Part shown: in pieces, positions 34,986-46,422 of the stretch
Numbering within the stretch: the stretch's first letter is position 1
How the letters are laid out: each line of letters begins with the position of its first letter
Assembly (NCBI GenBank): GCA_029531795.1
Contig: JAPEIS010000015.1
Coordinates: forward strand, 1,488,001-1,552,000
Source of the DNA: Sclerotinia nivalis
Lineage: Eukaryota > Ascomycota > Leotiomycetes > Helotiales > Sclerotiniaceae
Reading direction: 5' to 3'
DNA length: 64,000 bases
The notes under the pieces: model-generated
Told to the model about the DNA's origin: nothing
Databases searched by the model: none
Seen by the model: the letters and a program-made list of their open reading frames with translations, nothing else
Position numbers and translations under genes: made by a program

Positions 34986-35942
34986 TCAAACATAAGGAGC
35001 ACCAACAAATATACTCAACGGCAGACTGCAAGCTACCGCATAATTTGGCATATCAACAATTTCCGCAATCTTCAAATGCGCAGCCACACTGGCAAGCATA
35101 TATGCTTCCTGTCTGTCCAACCCCTTCTCTCCTACAAGCCAAGCTATCAATCCTCTCAATGCCTTTCTGCTCGCTTCTCTGAGATCACTATCAATCCCTA
35201 ATGCAGCATATTCTCCTTTATCCACAGTGACAGGTTGAGGAGGAACCATAAAATGTGGACTTTGAATCCATGGTTTACCTTTCTCAACCGTCAGACGAAT
35301 TGTAGCTTTCATAGGCGTTTCAATAGCCGTTCCGCAAACCTCTCCATCCCCTTGCGCCGCATGGCCATCTCCGCAACTAAATAAAGCACCTGGAACTTTG
35401 ACAGGAAGGTAGAGAATAGATCCTTGAGTAATATATTTGCAATCGATATTCCCACCTGTGTCATAGGGAGGAACCGTAGAAAATGCTCCCTCTTCCTCCC
35501 GCGCTACTCCCACCACACCCAAAAATGGTTTTATAGGAATATGTATTCCTTCCTTGAATACCGCAAAATCTTCTCCCTTTGAAAGATCCCAGATCTTGAG
35601 AGATGCTTCGGGATATTCATCAGCTAGTAGGCCGAATCCGAATGAACCTGGTAAACAGATTGTCCAGCCATAATCAGCCGGTTTAAGTGATAGAAATTCG
35701 ACTTTTAGAACATCGCCTGGTGAAGCTTCATTGACGTAGACGGGACCAAATGCAGGATCGGCTTTTGCGATATCAAAGTTTTCAACAGCGGTGATGTCTG
35801 AAGTGTCTGTGATTTGATTGGAACCTCCATCGAGTAGATCGAATGATATCTCGGAACCGGAATCAACGGTCAAGGCGGGAGTAAGAGATTTGTCCCATTT
35901 CATGTGAATGTGTGTTGTGTTTATGTGAAATTTGTGTGCCAT
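34986..35942 (-). CDS. Acetamidase/formamidase (FmdA/AmdA family)
   Basis: Single exon, 318 aa. It hydrolyses formamide or acetamide to the acid and ammonia, a nitrogen-scavenging step in the cytosol. Seen: N-terminal WDKSLTPALTVDSGSEISFD, GPVYVNEASPGDVLKVEFL, the YGWTICLPGSFGFGLL region, HIPIKPFLGVVGVA, the CGDGHAAQGDGEVCGTAIE block typical of the family's active-site region, and SPHFMVPP. Start at 35942 is followed by the usual short beta strand (HKFHINTTHIHMKWD). Shorter than bacterial FmdA (about 400) but in the range of fungal acetamidase/formamidase proteins. It diverges from the tubulin cofactor gene with 814 bp between starts; no functional link is evident. Confidence 0.92.
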   Translation of the reverse strand: MAHKFHINTTHIHMKWDKSLTPALTVDSGSEISFDLLDGGSNQITDTSDITAVENFDIAKADPAFGPVYVNEASPGDVLKVEFLSLKPADYGWTICLPGSFGFGLLADEYPEASLKIWDLSKGEDFAVFKEGIHIPIKPFLGVVGVAREEEGAFSTVPPYDTGGNIDCKYITQGSILYLPVKVPGALFSCGDGHAAQGDGEVCGTAIETPMKATIRLTVEKGKPWIQSPHFMVPPQPVTVDKGEYAALGIDSDLREASRKALRGLIAWLVGEKGLDRQEAYMLASVAAHLKIAEIVDMPNYAVACSLPLSIFVGAPYV

Positions 35943-36756
35943 GATGGATGTGAGATGAGTCAGTCAAATGTTGATGCTCCAGTTTATCTGAGATAATACT
36001 ATTATATAAATATATATTTCTCCCCGCAATGACGGGCGATGGAGGTGGGGTAGATGTAAGACGGCAATAGGGAAATGAGCTCTGGTATTTGTAAGTAAAT
36101 AGAATCACGAAGACTCCATAGTGAGAATGGCTTCGTCTTGATTCATGCATAAATAAGAGATTAGGACAAGGTAAGCATAGCATAGCATAGCATAGTAACA
36201 TGTATTGCTTTTTGTTGTCTTTGGTGACATTCATCTGGACTTACCTCATGATTCTTAAGTTGGCAGTGACTTCTCATAGCAATGGATAAAACAAATCGCA
36301 AATGTTAATGCGAGGGATCACCTTATCGTCGAGCCTGAATTGGGACATTGAAGAGTGTTATGAGACTTGGATATGTCGATTTTGGTATGCGACTCATTTC
36401 GTTCATCGCGTGTCTTTCTATAGTGTTGGCGTTGGACGCGACCCCACTAAACTTTTTTGTTTACAATGCTGTAAGGCTGTCTTTAAACCATAAGTTTTCC
36501 AATTGGATCTTGATACCTATCATGTCCAATAATACTACCAATAACGAGTATTGATGACAAGAAGTACTGTACCTGTTTCGGACGGACAGCTTAATATCTT
36601 CTCATGTTAAGTGACCAACCAAAAGGAATAAGTACCAATCTGCACTCCGAAAAGTGGTTAACATTTACTTTCATCCTCAACCACCGACAATAGTCAAAAG
36701 AGAGAAACTGGCACTCACCTCAAAGCAGTTGACACATCCTCAACTAGAAGCTCATA
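35943..36756. promoter_or_regulatory. Divergent upstream region, formamidase (-) and tubulin cofactor D (+)
   Basis: 814 bp between two start codons. A GCATA repeat (ATAGC units) lies at 36175-36195. GATA motifs occur on both strands, which would fit nitrogen regulation of an amidase, but GATA is frequent in AT-rich DNA so this is weak. Confidence 0.35.
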
Positions 36757-39700
36757 ATGGACGCAGCAGATGATGATAAAGATGTTCGACTCCAGAGAGA
36801 GTCAGGAGAACTCTTGGAAGATTTCGAGAAATCACTACACCCATTCCTTCATAACATTACTAATAAGGGTCAACTACGAAGGAGAGTCCGCATAAGAGAA
36901 ACAGATAGATTGGCAGCATTGGTATTGATATTCCCTCTAATACTATATCATATGCTAAGTTTCTTCATAGCTAGATAATTTTCAAGAACTTCCTCAACTC
37001 CTCGATCCACACCTTCAGAGACTTGTACCCACCCTAGCTGATGCCTTCATTGCCTCCATATCGAAACCACCGTCGAAGACTCCCCCCGCCGCTCATACCC
37101 AACTATTGATGCCTCTATCAAAAGCTATTTGTCGATTACTCTATACATTTTGTAAAGTTAGAGGAGAGAAAGTTATCGTTCAGTTCTTAAATACGGATGT
37201 CAAACTCATTGATTTACTACTTTCTGCTATCGAAAAAGGAACATGGATAAATAATGATGCATGCGAAAAACCAGTAGAGGAAGTATGGGGTTGGGAGGAA
37301 CGATATATAACTTTGCTTTGGCTTTCGCAGTCACTCATGGCACCTTTCGCTCTCAATTCTTTGTCATCTAGTCCCCCGCCTCGTGATGCCGAGTTATATC
37401 TCTCGCATTTCAAATTACCAGCCAATACTCCCGGCGTAGTATTGCGGTCTATCGCATTGGCCGTAAAATATCTCTCTTCATCTAGCAAAGAGAAGGATGC
37501 TGCAAAGATCCTTCTAGTGAGGGTTGTTCTCCTCAGGGACATGCAAGATCTTGGGGTCCTGTATTCTTCAATAATGTGGGCAACATCTGTTCTGAAGTCG
37601 ATTAACGCCAATCGAGATATACACTATATCAATGGTGTTTTGTCCTTTCTTGCTGGAATTCTCAAATCGTCTACCGGCACCGCTTATATGGATTCTGGTC
37701 TGGAACCAGTATTCTATGCTGTTTCTAACTTTGTGGAATCATCAGATCGTTTCTGCAAAGAAGTTCAAAGCTCGGCTGTTGCGCGGAAATTCATTATCAA
37801 GATTTTTCGCGGCATTGCTTTGCTCAATTTACGTCCATCTTTCACAACTATCGATGACATTTTGAGTGACTGTGTTGATTTCATGTTACAATCGCTATTG
37901 GATCCATCAACGCCAGTTAGACTGGCTGCAAGTAAAGCGTTAAGCGTCGTTATTTTAAAAGTACAACCTGAACAAGCCTATGAATTTGTACTTGCAATTT
38001 TCGAGATGTTAGAAGCGTTTCCAACCACTGATGTTTTGAATTGGCATGGTCAAATTTTGACACTCTCACATTTGTTATATCGTCATGCGGCACCTCCTGG
38101 ATTGCTTGATAAAGTGATTGTTTTTCTACTCAAAGCTTTATCATTTGAGGGAAAGTCTTCATCCGGTAGCTCTATTGGAACAAATGTGCGAGATGCCGCA
38201 TGCTTTGGAATATGGGCATTAGCTCGACGTTACCCAACTGCGGAATTACAGGATATTGACATCAAATCCGAAGGATTTAATCATACCATGAATGCCAGCT
38301 CTACTATACAAACACTAGCAACACATCTCGTTGTTTCCGCATGCTTGGATCCTGCCGGCAATATACGTCGAGGAGCTTCTGCAGCACTTCAAGAACTGAT
38401 AGGCCGCCACCCAAATACTATCATTGAAGCCCTTGAGTTGGTGCAAATTGTTGACTACCATGCTGTAGCCCTTCGATCTAGAGCAATACTGGAAGTAGCA
38501 GTTTCGGCTTCTTCACTGGCTTACAAAACCGACATCGGAGAATCCTGGCACCACTATGGGGAGGCGCTCCTTGAAGCATTACGAGGTTGGCGTGGGGTCG
38601 GTGATGCCGATCTTGTTACAAGGCGAAATTGTGCTGAAGCCTTCCGTCTTATAAACTTCCCGGGAAAGAATGACAAAACGCCTAACACATACAAAGATTC
38701 TTACGAGACCATATGTTCTCTCGATCAACAACTCAATGATCTTACACTTCGTCAGACCAACGAACGACATGGATTACTCCTCTTTATAGCGGCAGCGATC
38801 CTTGAATGTCCAAACTTTCACGAAAGGGGCGATTATGCTGTTCCTTTTCAAGTGTATTCGGACAGAATTCTGAATATGCTCACTTCCTACATTTCAAACA
38901 TAACGTCGGTGTCATCCCCACAAAGCTGGCGACGCCCTGAGTTAATGGCGGAAGCAGTTTCATGTGTGATATTTCACTGTTTCCGCATATTTGGGACAAT
39001 GGTCATGCTTGAAAGGCCGGGTGCGCCTTCTGTCTCCAGCGATATATCCAAATGGTTAGACTACTCAAAAACCAAAAAAGTCCTTATGTTCGAGTATGAG
39101 GAACCTTACGCAGAGCATATGGTTAGTGTCTTGGGCCATCAAACAATGGCTGAAGTGTTGGCTCATACCATGGACGAGTTTGAGTCTCCCAATGCCCAAC
39201 ACGATCCAAATGTCCAAAATGAGTTGAAGCATCGCAATGTCGAAAACGCAAGCGGCAATATCATAGCCTTTCCATTACTTGTTAGAAGCTTTATCGGACA
39301 CTTCATAGACACTGGCTCTGAAGACTTGGTTACTCTTTTAACGGCTTGTCATCGCAGGTCGTTCTTTTGGTATTCTGCTGGTCATCGAAGTAGCTTAATC
39401 GATCGTATGCTGTTGTCAATGCAAAAGACTCAACTGACATTCTCCATGCTTTTGATATCCTACTCATTGTCTCAAAATAACTCGAATGATCAAATGAAAA
39501 ATATCTCCATTGCAATACATGAGAGCTGGAATTCGACTGTCGGTAGGCGTATCTACGATATCAAGACACGACTTGCTTTGCTTCCATACTTTTCAAGGGA
39601 GAGTGAAGCGCTAAAGTCTCATATTGTTGGGTTCTGGGATATAATTTCACATGGTCTTGATGACTATCATACAGATCCAGCACAAGGTGATATTGGATCA

Positions 39701-40675
39701 CGAGTCAGGCTAGAGGCAATCAAAGGGGCTGCTGCGATCTTTCTATCGACAGACTTAAGAAGTGATCCAGCGAATATGAAAATATTTTCTACGATGTTTG
39801 GTAAGCTGTTAAGACTTTGCACAGAGAAATTGGATAAAGTTCGAACAGAGGCAAAGAAAGCTCTTCTGGTCATTCTCCCAAGTCTTGTATCTAGGTACGT
39901 TCAAACTTTTGCCAAATTTTCTACTAACTTCTAACATTGTGGCAATTTAGATCCGACACTTTATCTTTTGAGCAAAGTTCAATTTCTTCTTATGAACATT
40001 TTCGGTTCATACTAGATTTACAAACTGGAGATCGTCTTACCAGAAAGACAACGACTAACGAGTTTCAATGGCTTCCTTCGTGGACGGATAAACTGTTGGA
40101 AGGATATGTAACTTCTGCCCACGGAGGAACAGAAGATTTACGTCGCGTTAGCACCGCTGCTTTGATTGATTTTTGCGACGAGAATCCGAAAAATAGAGAA
40201 TTTATTGGTGCGGCCCTGGTTAGAAATCTAGAAATCCATCATCGCAAGAATGAAAAAGTGGTAGTGGGTACATTGGAGATCATCGCGCTATTGCTGGATA
40301 TGGGACTGCTGTATAAAGATTACACAATGGAGTCAGTACATCCTATCATCCATTATCCCGACTATCTAATTTATTCTACTAACACATACTTATAAATATA
40401 GTCAATACCGAACTCTCTGCGAACAAGTCGCAAAGGAAACCAGTAGTTCCAGAATCGATAAATGTAAAGCGTCAATTAAATGTTTTGGACGTTTAGCGCT
40501 CGTGTATCCAGAAGCTATTAATGATTTTTTGCTAGGGATGCTCGTTCATAAGTTTCCGGGGATAAGAGATGCGGTCGTGGATGAATTGTGGGATTTGGGT
40601 TTTGTGTCTGTGAAGAGGATTGATGTTAAGGATGTTAAGCGAGAGGATGATTTGAGGAGTCTTATTGTTCGGTAG
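36757..40675 (+). CDS. CIN1: Tubulin-folding cofactor D (TBCD/Alp1/Cin1)
   Basis: Exons 36757-36921, 36971-39894, 39951-40331 and 40402-40675, 1247 aa, in the range of the family. Cofactor D holds beta-tubulin during alpha/beta-dimer assembly in the cytosol and takes part in microtubule stability. The protein is all-helical with HEAT/Arm-type repeats: ETDRLAALLDNFQELPQLLD at the N-terminus, WGWEERYITLLWLSQSLMAP, RDMQDLGVLYSSIMW, DPSTPVRLAASKALSVVI, NVRDAACFGIWALARRY, DPAGNIRRGASAALQELIGR and DYHAVALRSRAILEVA are all clear family blocks; the C-terminus ends in a repeat-like PGIRDAVVDELWDLGF. Intron 3 uses a GTCAGT donor; all joins are in frame. It ends 136 bp before the convergent JmjC gene. 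No truncation seen. Confidence 0.93.
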
Positions 40676-40811
40676 GGGATTGGGATGCTGGGTAATCAAT
40701 CCGTTGGCTGGGATTGGTGTAGTGTATTAGGTTTTAAATTTTAGAAGAGGGATTTATGATGATCTTTTGATTTAATTGGGGGTTTTGGATACCATACATA
40801 CCCAGTACCCA

Positions 40812-42476
40812 TCAATTCCACCAAAAACTCACACTAAAACTCGTACTCAATCCTCTAACATAATGCCACCATCCAACGGGTATATACAACACCTCTCCCT
40901 CCTCCAACACACAATCCCAATGTCTCGCCTCTTTCGCCATCGGGAATTTCTTCCTCTCATTTTCTTGTACCGACTCGGAACCATCCCAACCAGCTAGTAC
41001 TCCTATATCGACTGCACTCGTGTTACTCATATCTACCCCTCCATCTTCTATACCCCTCGCATAGAGTTTCGGAGTTTCCCGTGGTGGATAAAGACGTAGA
41101 TATTTTTTGCCGACGACTTGCGCTAGGATATTATGGTATGGGTCGGTATGAAGGGGACTTATGGTGCCGGCGGGACCAAACCAGGCGTTTAGGAGCGGTT
41201 CGTCTAGTTCGGGGGTTTGTGTGTATTTTTCTTTTAGCGCGGGGGAACAGGATGGGTGTGGGGTAGGTGGAGATGTGTAGCAGTAATCTGGTATGCATAT
41301 ATCGTTTCGGAGAGAGGGGATTTGGGAGAAGAGATTGTGTTGGGCTAGATAACCTGTGGTTTTGGGGGGGCTTTCGGAGGAATTTTCGGAGGGTGAGCAT
41401 GTCATGTATTCTTGGATGAATGATTTGAATGTGCTGATTTTTTGGCCCCAGTCGACGTCCACGTAGCTTCGGCCTATTTCGATGGGGACTAGGCGTCGTC
41501 CGCCGATGGTTTGGGATAGCAGGTACGTGGGACTGGACCAGGGTCTTTGGCTGCGGGACGGCCAGGAATCGATGGATGACGTTATGATGAGGGGTTCTGC
41601 TCCCAGGGTGGGATCTTGGGGTTGATGCATGTGGTTTGAGAATTTGTTCATGGTTCCATCGGCGTTGGTGTCGATATCTTCAGAGCTCACCCGGGAGATG
41701 GGATTTGACAGGGGGGGTGGAGTGATTGAAGAGGATGGAAAACGATCTTGATATGAAGATGTGGATTCTGAGAATGAATTGCTAGAAGACATTTTCCGAC
41801 GTTTCGTAGGTGGTTGTGTTGATAAATCCTTATCCATCATTTCTTCATGAATCTTTTGTAAAAGATCCATGGCACAATCAATCGCCAATCGTAACGACGC
41901 AGAAGCAGGAGCTCCCACCATGATTAAAGCCATATCCATCGTCTCAACCATCTGATCTATGGCCCGATCATGCCAAACATCCAAATCAGAAGCCTGATAC
42001 CCTTTCTCACGCTGAATCAAAGTCGAGAATCCCCCCAAAACAAGAGCAGAAAACTTCAATAAACTAGCCTCGAGAAATAACGCTCTCCAACATTCTGGTA
42101 CATCTTTAAAAGGAAACGCGTAGAATTTTTCTTTGGCTAATGAGAGCATATCGTCGAGTCTTTGGAGTGTTAATTTTTTATTAACTGTATGGTTACGGAT
42201 TGAGGTACTCAGATGAGATAGTAGGGTTATGATGGAGGAACCGCATTGTGAGAGGCGTTGAGAGGTGTTATCTGATGACTTTGATGAGGATGTGGATTCG
42301 ATGGTTGAGGGGATTGAGGTTCGAGATGGTGAACAGAAGGTTTCGAGACATAGATTGATTAGATTCTGTTGGTTGGAAACTTCCATGTCGCCTGTTGTAT
42401 ACGGCAAAACCATTTCTAAATCAGAAGATAGGTTTAGAGCTATGGGGTAGCTGTCGCCGTGTGCTAGGTAGGTCAA
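40812..42476 (-). CDS. JmjC-domain protein of the JMJD5/KDM8 type
   Basis: Single exon, 554 aa. The C-terminal third is a JmjC 2-oxoglutarate/Fe(II) oxygenase: YLAQHNLFSQIPSLRNDI, CIPDYC, LLNAWFGPAGTISPLHTDPY, HNILAQVVGKKYLRLYPP and IPVGWWHYVRGLSTSFSVSF. The iron ligands His443, Asp445 and His538 are all present. This wording is that of JMJD5, in vertebrates an arginyl hydroxylase also proposed as histone-tail enzyme; the fungal substrate is unknown. The N-terminal half has helical segments (residues about 95-215, for example CWRALFLEASLLKFSALVLG) as in JMJD5, and a Ser-rich, probably disordered linker with KRRKM at about 225-300 that could direct it to the nucleus. It is convergent with the tubulin cofactor gene. 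Confidence 0.9.
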   Translation of the reverse strand: MTYLAHGDSYPIALNLSSDLEMVLPYTTGDMEVSNQQNLINLCLETFCSPSRTSIPSTIESTSSSKSSDNTSQRLSQCGSSIITLLSHLSTSIRNHTVNKKLTLQRLDDMLSLAKEKFYAFPFKDVPECWRALFLEASLLKFSALVLGGFSTLIQREKGYQASDLDVWHDRAIDQMVETMDMALIMVGAPASASLRLAIDCAMDLLQKIHEEMMDKDLSTQPPTKRRKMSSSNSFSESTSSYQDRFPSSSITPPPLSNPISRVSSEDIDTNADGTMNKFSNHMHQPQDPTLGAEPLIITSSIDSWPSRSQRPWSSPTYLLSQTIGGRRLVPIEIGRSYVDVDWGQKISTFKSFIQEYMTCSPSENSSESPPKTTGYLAQHNLFSQIPSLRNDICIPDYCYTSPPTPHPSCSPALKEKYTQTPELDEPLLNAWFGPAGTISPLHTDPYHNILAQVVGKKYLRLYPPRETPKLYARGIEDGGVDMSNTSAVDIGVLAGWDGSESVQENERKKFPMAKEARHWDCVLEEGEVLYIPVGWWHYVRGLSTSFSVSFWWN

Positions 42477-42773
42477 AGGTCACACAAAAACGCCTGTTCA
42501 CGTGATGCAAGTGTTCTGATTATTAGTAATCAGGGAAAACATTCCGTACACTTACCTCGGTGAGCCTCGACGTTCTGCGAGCAGCTTTCAAAGATCATCC
42601 ATTTATCTGACGGGCTGCATTTATCTTGTAATATATGAACTCAGCTATCATACTTGACAAGCAAAGATATTCATCTGAGCAGCCACCTGCTCAAATATCA
42701 ACAACAGTTGCAAAAAAGATAACCAACCTCTATTCAGATATACCTTCACATCTTCTTATCATGAATCGCTACT
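42477..42773. other. Upstream region of the JmjC gene
   Basis: Short intergenic stretch, no gene seen. Confidence 0.4.
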
Positions 42774-42981
42774 AATAATCGGCTTTCATAAACAGCCGAT
42801 TAGTTTTTAAGTCGGGGAAATGGCTATCCTCGGAAAAAGAATTGTCTCTTTGCCAATTTTGATATTAAATATATCAAAATCCAAAATTTATATATTATAA
42901 TTAACGGGACATTTCGTTTTCCGGGGATATTCGCTTTCCCTGACTAGGAATTAGTCGATCGTTTGTGGGAGCCGATTATTA
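42774..42981. mobile_element. MITE, 208 bp, long terminal inverted repeats, TA target
   Basis: The left arm (42774-42849) and the reverse complement of the right arm (42906-42981) align over about 76 bp without gaps. The outermost 12 bases (TAATAATCGGCT) are identical and in the next 21 bases all eight mismatches are transitions. Both ends are TA, as in Tc1/mariner-type target duplication. The 56-bp centre is AT-rich and non-coding. The left arm also contains a smaller inverted repeat (AATCGGCT...AGCCGATT, 42778-42802). Confidence 0.8.
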
Positions 42982-43847
42982 TAATATGAGGTAATATGCA
43001 CCTACTGCATTGGCCTCTTCAAGGGATACTATTACTCCACAGATACCCCTCATTTATGGACCCTATTTGGCATACTGAGATCTTCAAAATGCATGTAGGA
43101 GTCCTCAGCCAACCAAGTCGTGTCAATTGATATTGCCAGGTCTCCCGCATGATTGTCATAGGCTGCTACTGAGATTGTACGGAGGTTGATGGCGAAAGTA
43201 TTGTAAGACACACCAAAAAATGACCGTACTTGTTCCACAAACAGGGGTTCCGACCAATAATATCATCACACTGATTGAAAATTTGTATAATGAAACTAGA
43301 TAGTTAAAGTATTGTAAATTTCAAGATTTACTAGCAAAATCATTCAAAATCTGTAAAATCTTTAATATTTTATTTCGAAATCTATTCTAAGGTTATTCTG
43401 AATATATTAGAAAAGATTACATAAGCTTTAAAAACTTCAAAATCATAAGATTGTTGAAATTTCATCAAAATCATCAAAATTCGATCAAAACCTTCAAGAT
43501 TCGAAATTTGGGGGGGGGAACAGCTCAATATCTATTCGAGTTGTTTAAAGCAGCATTAAAAGACAGGAAAAACAGCAATATATGGGTAAAAAATGTCTTA
43601 CAATACTTACCCCATCAACCTCCGTAGGAGATAGGGTGTGGCGTACAGTTGTATGAATCCCTTACGTCTTGTTCTTCAATCTCCTGACTTATCTCTATCC
43701 ATTATAATTGCCACGTATATCTATTGTGTTGTCTCTCACTTCATCATAACGTCTCATATCTAGTCTTCTCTCATATTCATATCCATCAATTCCTCCATAC
43801 ATACCAAAGTGTCTCCCCCCTCAGCAACAAACACAAACGCCGACACT
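42982..43847. other. AT-rich region with dispersed repeat
   Basis: 43270-43500 is rich in TCAAAATC-type repeats. 43495-43590 is a diverged copy of 1395-1500. The last 200 bp precede the class II aldolase gene and are CT-rich. Confidence 0.5.
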
Positions 43848-44898
43848 ATGAACACAGGAGCCGCCATTCCCATAACCCCTCATTCCGAAGTCTCAACCAC
43901 AACACACGAACCGGGCCTCTCAAAAGAACAAGCAAAAGCTCGCTCCGGCAGCATAAAAGTCCCATCTCGAACACCGTTTGAAGATAAATATGCAGAGAGG
44001 GAATATCAGAAGGGGAGATTAGCGTTGGCGTTTAGGATTTTTGCGAAATTGGGGTATGATGAGGGAATTGCGGGACATATTACTTTGAGGGTGAGTGCTG
44101 CTTTTCGGGGTGGGATGTTGGGGAATGAATTGATGGGAATTTATTATGGGATTGGATATGGATGAGTGTGTTGAGTAAAGAGTACTAATGAGAATAGGAT
44201 CCCGTTGAACCAGCTAGTTTTTGGGTTAATCCATTTGGAGTAGCATGGCCACTTCTTCGAGCATCCGATTTAATCCTCGTCAATAAAGACGGGGAAGTAG
44301 TAGAAGGTGGTCCATGTCGATTACTCAACACAGCTGGTATATTATCCTTCTCTCCCCCTTTCCCACTTACCATCAGAAACACATATTAACTCCCCCAGCC
44401 TACATGATCCACCACGCAGTCCACACAGCTCGCCCAGAAATAAACGCAGTAGCACATTCCCACTCCCTCTACGGACGAGCCTTCTGTACCCTCGGCCGTG
44501 GCCTCGACACCATAACACAAGATTCCTGCGCCTTCCACAACGACCTAGCACTGTACTCATCATTCCGCGGCATTGTTCTCGCCTCGGAAGAAGGGCACGC
44601 CATAGCTTCCGCTCTGGGTTCCAAAAAAGCCGCACTCCTTCAAAATCACGGCTTACTTACCTGTGGAGAATCAATCGAGAGTGCCGTATTTTGGTTCACG
44701 AGTTTGGAGAAATGTTGTCATGCGCAATTATTGGCTGATGCGGCTGCGGGGGGAAGAGGTGGGGAAACGATTAAGATTCAGGAGGAGGATGCGGCGTATA
44801 CTTTTAAGTCGATTGGGACGGAGCGGGCGGGATATTTTAGTGCGAAGCCGGCTTTTGATATGATGGAGCATGAGAGTGGGACGGATTATAAGTGGTGA
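43848..44898 (+). CDS. Class II aldolase/adducin-domain protein
   Basis: Exons 43848-44090, 44198-44336 and 44399-44898, 293 aa. After about 55 polar residues comes the domain: AEREYQKGRLALAFRIFAKL, YDEGIAGHITLRDPVEP, FWVNPFGVAWPLLRASDLI, LVNKDGEVVEG, the metal-ligand segment INAVAHSHSLYGRAFCTLG (two His), LYSSFRGIVLASEEGHAIA and the third His in ALLQNHGLLTCG. The fold is that of fuculose/ribulose-phosphate aldolases; many fungal members are of unknown function and some occur in meroterpenoid or other secondary pathways, but no cluster surrounds this one. All three metal-binding His are kept, so it is probably catalytic. Start ATG 43848 is the first in frame; the frame upstream opens only with GTG. 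Confidence 0.9.
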
Positions 44899-46007
44899 TT
44901 GGAATGTGGGTGGGGAGTTGCGTGTACCTGGTTATTTGATTCTTTGTTTATTTTTGAAGGGAAAGAAAAATGCTACTTTGCAATTTTATTCATTGATCCA
45001 TTCATATCATCTCTATCATTCTCCCACCTCTTCTTATATCAAATTTTAAACCTACCCCTCATTAACCTCCCCAAACCCACCACCACTATTATATAACCTC
45101 AACACCTCTCTCAACCACCTCAAATTCTTCATCCATATACCATTCCCTGTATACATATCCTGACTTTATGACTCGCATTCGCATAATTCGAATGAATATA
45201 TCTATATATGCATATAAACCACACCCCTTTTTTAGCGAAAGTAACGAGGTTGCATATTGTATTGTGGGAGGATTGGTGGATTGATGGATTGACGGATTGG
45301 TGGATTGATGGATTGACGGATTGATGGATTGATGGATTGAGTTGTTGGGAGAGTTGGAATTGAGGCGGATGAGGTATATTAGAGATTTGGTTTGGATACT
45401 GGGTTTTGTTTTATTGGCCCCCCGGGGGGTGGGGGTGTTTTGTTTGGTTGTATTACGAGGAGAGGGATGGAGAGGGAGAGGGTCATAGGATAGAGAGATG
45501 GGGTCGGAGGGTGGAAGGAGAGGGAAGAAGAAAGAGAGAGTGAGGGTGGATATTAGGAGAATGGAAGGAGAAGCTGGGAAAAAGAACAACGAACCAACAA
45601 GCCCACCATCATCCCCAGAATATCTATCTGGTAGGATTATCAGTATTTTATTAGTCCTGTGGGTTGAATAAATATATATGTAAAAGGGATAAATAGATGT
45701 AACACAACTAGATAATTATAAGAATAAGATATTTGGGATATGTTTTGAGATTTGATATATATATTAGATTTTTTGGGGGGAAAGGGTTAGATTTTTTGGG
45801 AATGGGGATTTTTCTGGGAAAGGAGGGAGGAGGGGGGGTGAAGTGTTTGGGTTGTTTATATTATTCTTTTGGACGGGTATGGAGTTACTTATGTTTTGAG
45901 TATGAGGGATCATTAAGGATCTATTGTTGATATGTTTTTATTTCGAAGGGACGAGGGAAGAAAGAGGAACGAGTCATTACTCCAAATGTCAAAATTTGTT
46001 AATTTCT
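44899..46007. other. Intergenic region with strand-skewed tracts
   Basis: Holds a minisatellite (45270-45340) and a plus-strand G-rich stretch 45420-45560 and 45770-45840. The minus-strand open frame 45089-45589 is a product of this low complexity. No gene supported. Confidence 0.5.
45270..45340. repeat. 8-bp minisatellite, GGATTGAT-type, about 9 units
   Basis: Units alternate GGATTGGT, GGATTGAT and GGATTGAC in a higher-order pattern. Confidence 0.93.
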
Positions 46008-46422
46008 CTAGCTAATTCCCGTGCTAGTGTTTCCGTTCGTAGTGTAAGTGTTCAAACCTCTCAGTTTCTCGAATATAGCAAGATTAGCTTGACGGCGTGA
46101 ATTGGTTAGACGGGTGTTTCTGGCTGTGAATCGTATTAGGGCGGATAGTTGATGGAGGCGTGGAAGCGTGGGATTTGCTGGAGGGTGTCTGGAGACTGGT
46201 TGTTTATGATGTTGTGGTGGTGGTTGTGCGATAGTTGAGAAGACGGGCGGGTTTTAGGAGGTGGGTGAAGAGGAGTGGGTTAGGGGGTTGGGGGTTCGGG
46301 GGAGGAAGGAGAAGCGGGGTGGAATGGAGAGGTTGGTGCGTTGGGCGAGGATGTTGGAGAGAGGTAGACTGGTGTAGGGACTTACCTGTTTATGGCGGGG
46401 TTTGGAGGAAATGAAGAGGCAT
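46008..46422 (-). CDS. Possible last two exons of a small unknown gene
   Basis: 46422-46386 and 46188-46008 join in frame through an intron with GTAAGT donor and TCTCCAG acceptor, and end at a stop (46008). The last exon reads basic and helical wording: TLPRLHQLSALIRFTAR, RRQANLAIFEKLRGLNTY. An ATTCCAG acceptor precedes 46422. I could not find a first exon with a start, so the model is partial and may be wrong. No family known. Confidence 0.3.

Noticed and set aside
45089..45589. 166-codon minus-strand frame with SIHQSTNP repeats
   Set aside because: Reads straight through the 8-bp minisatellite and G-rich DNA; not a credible protein.
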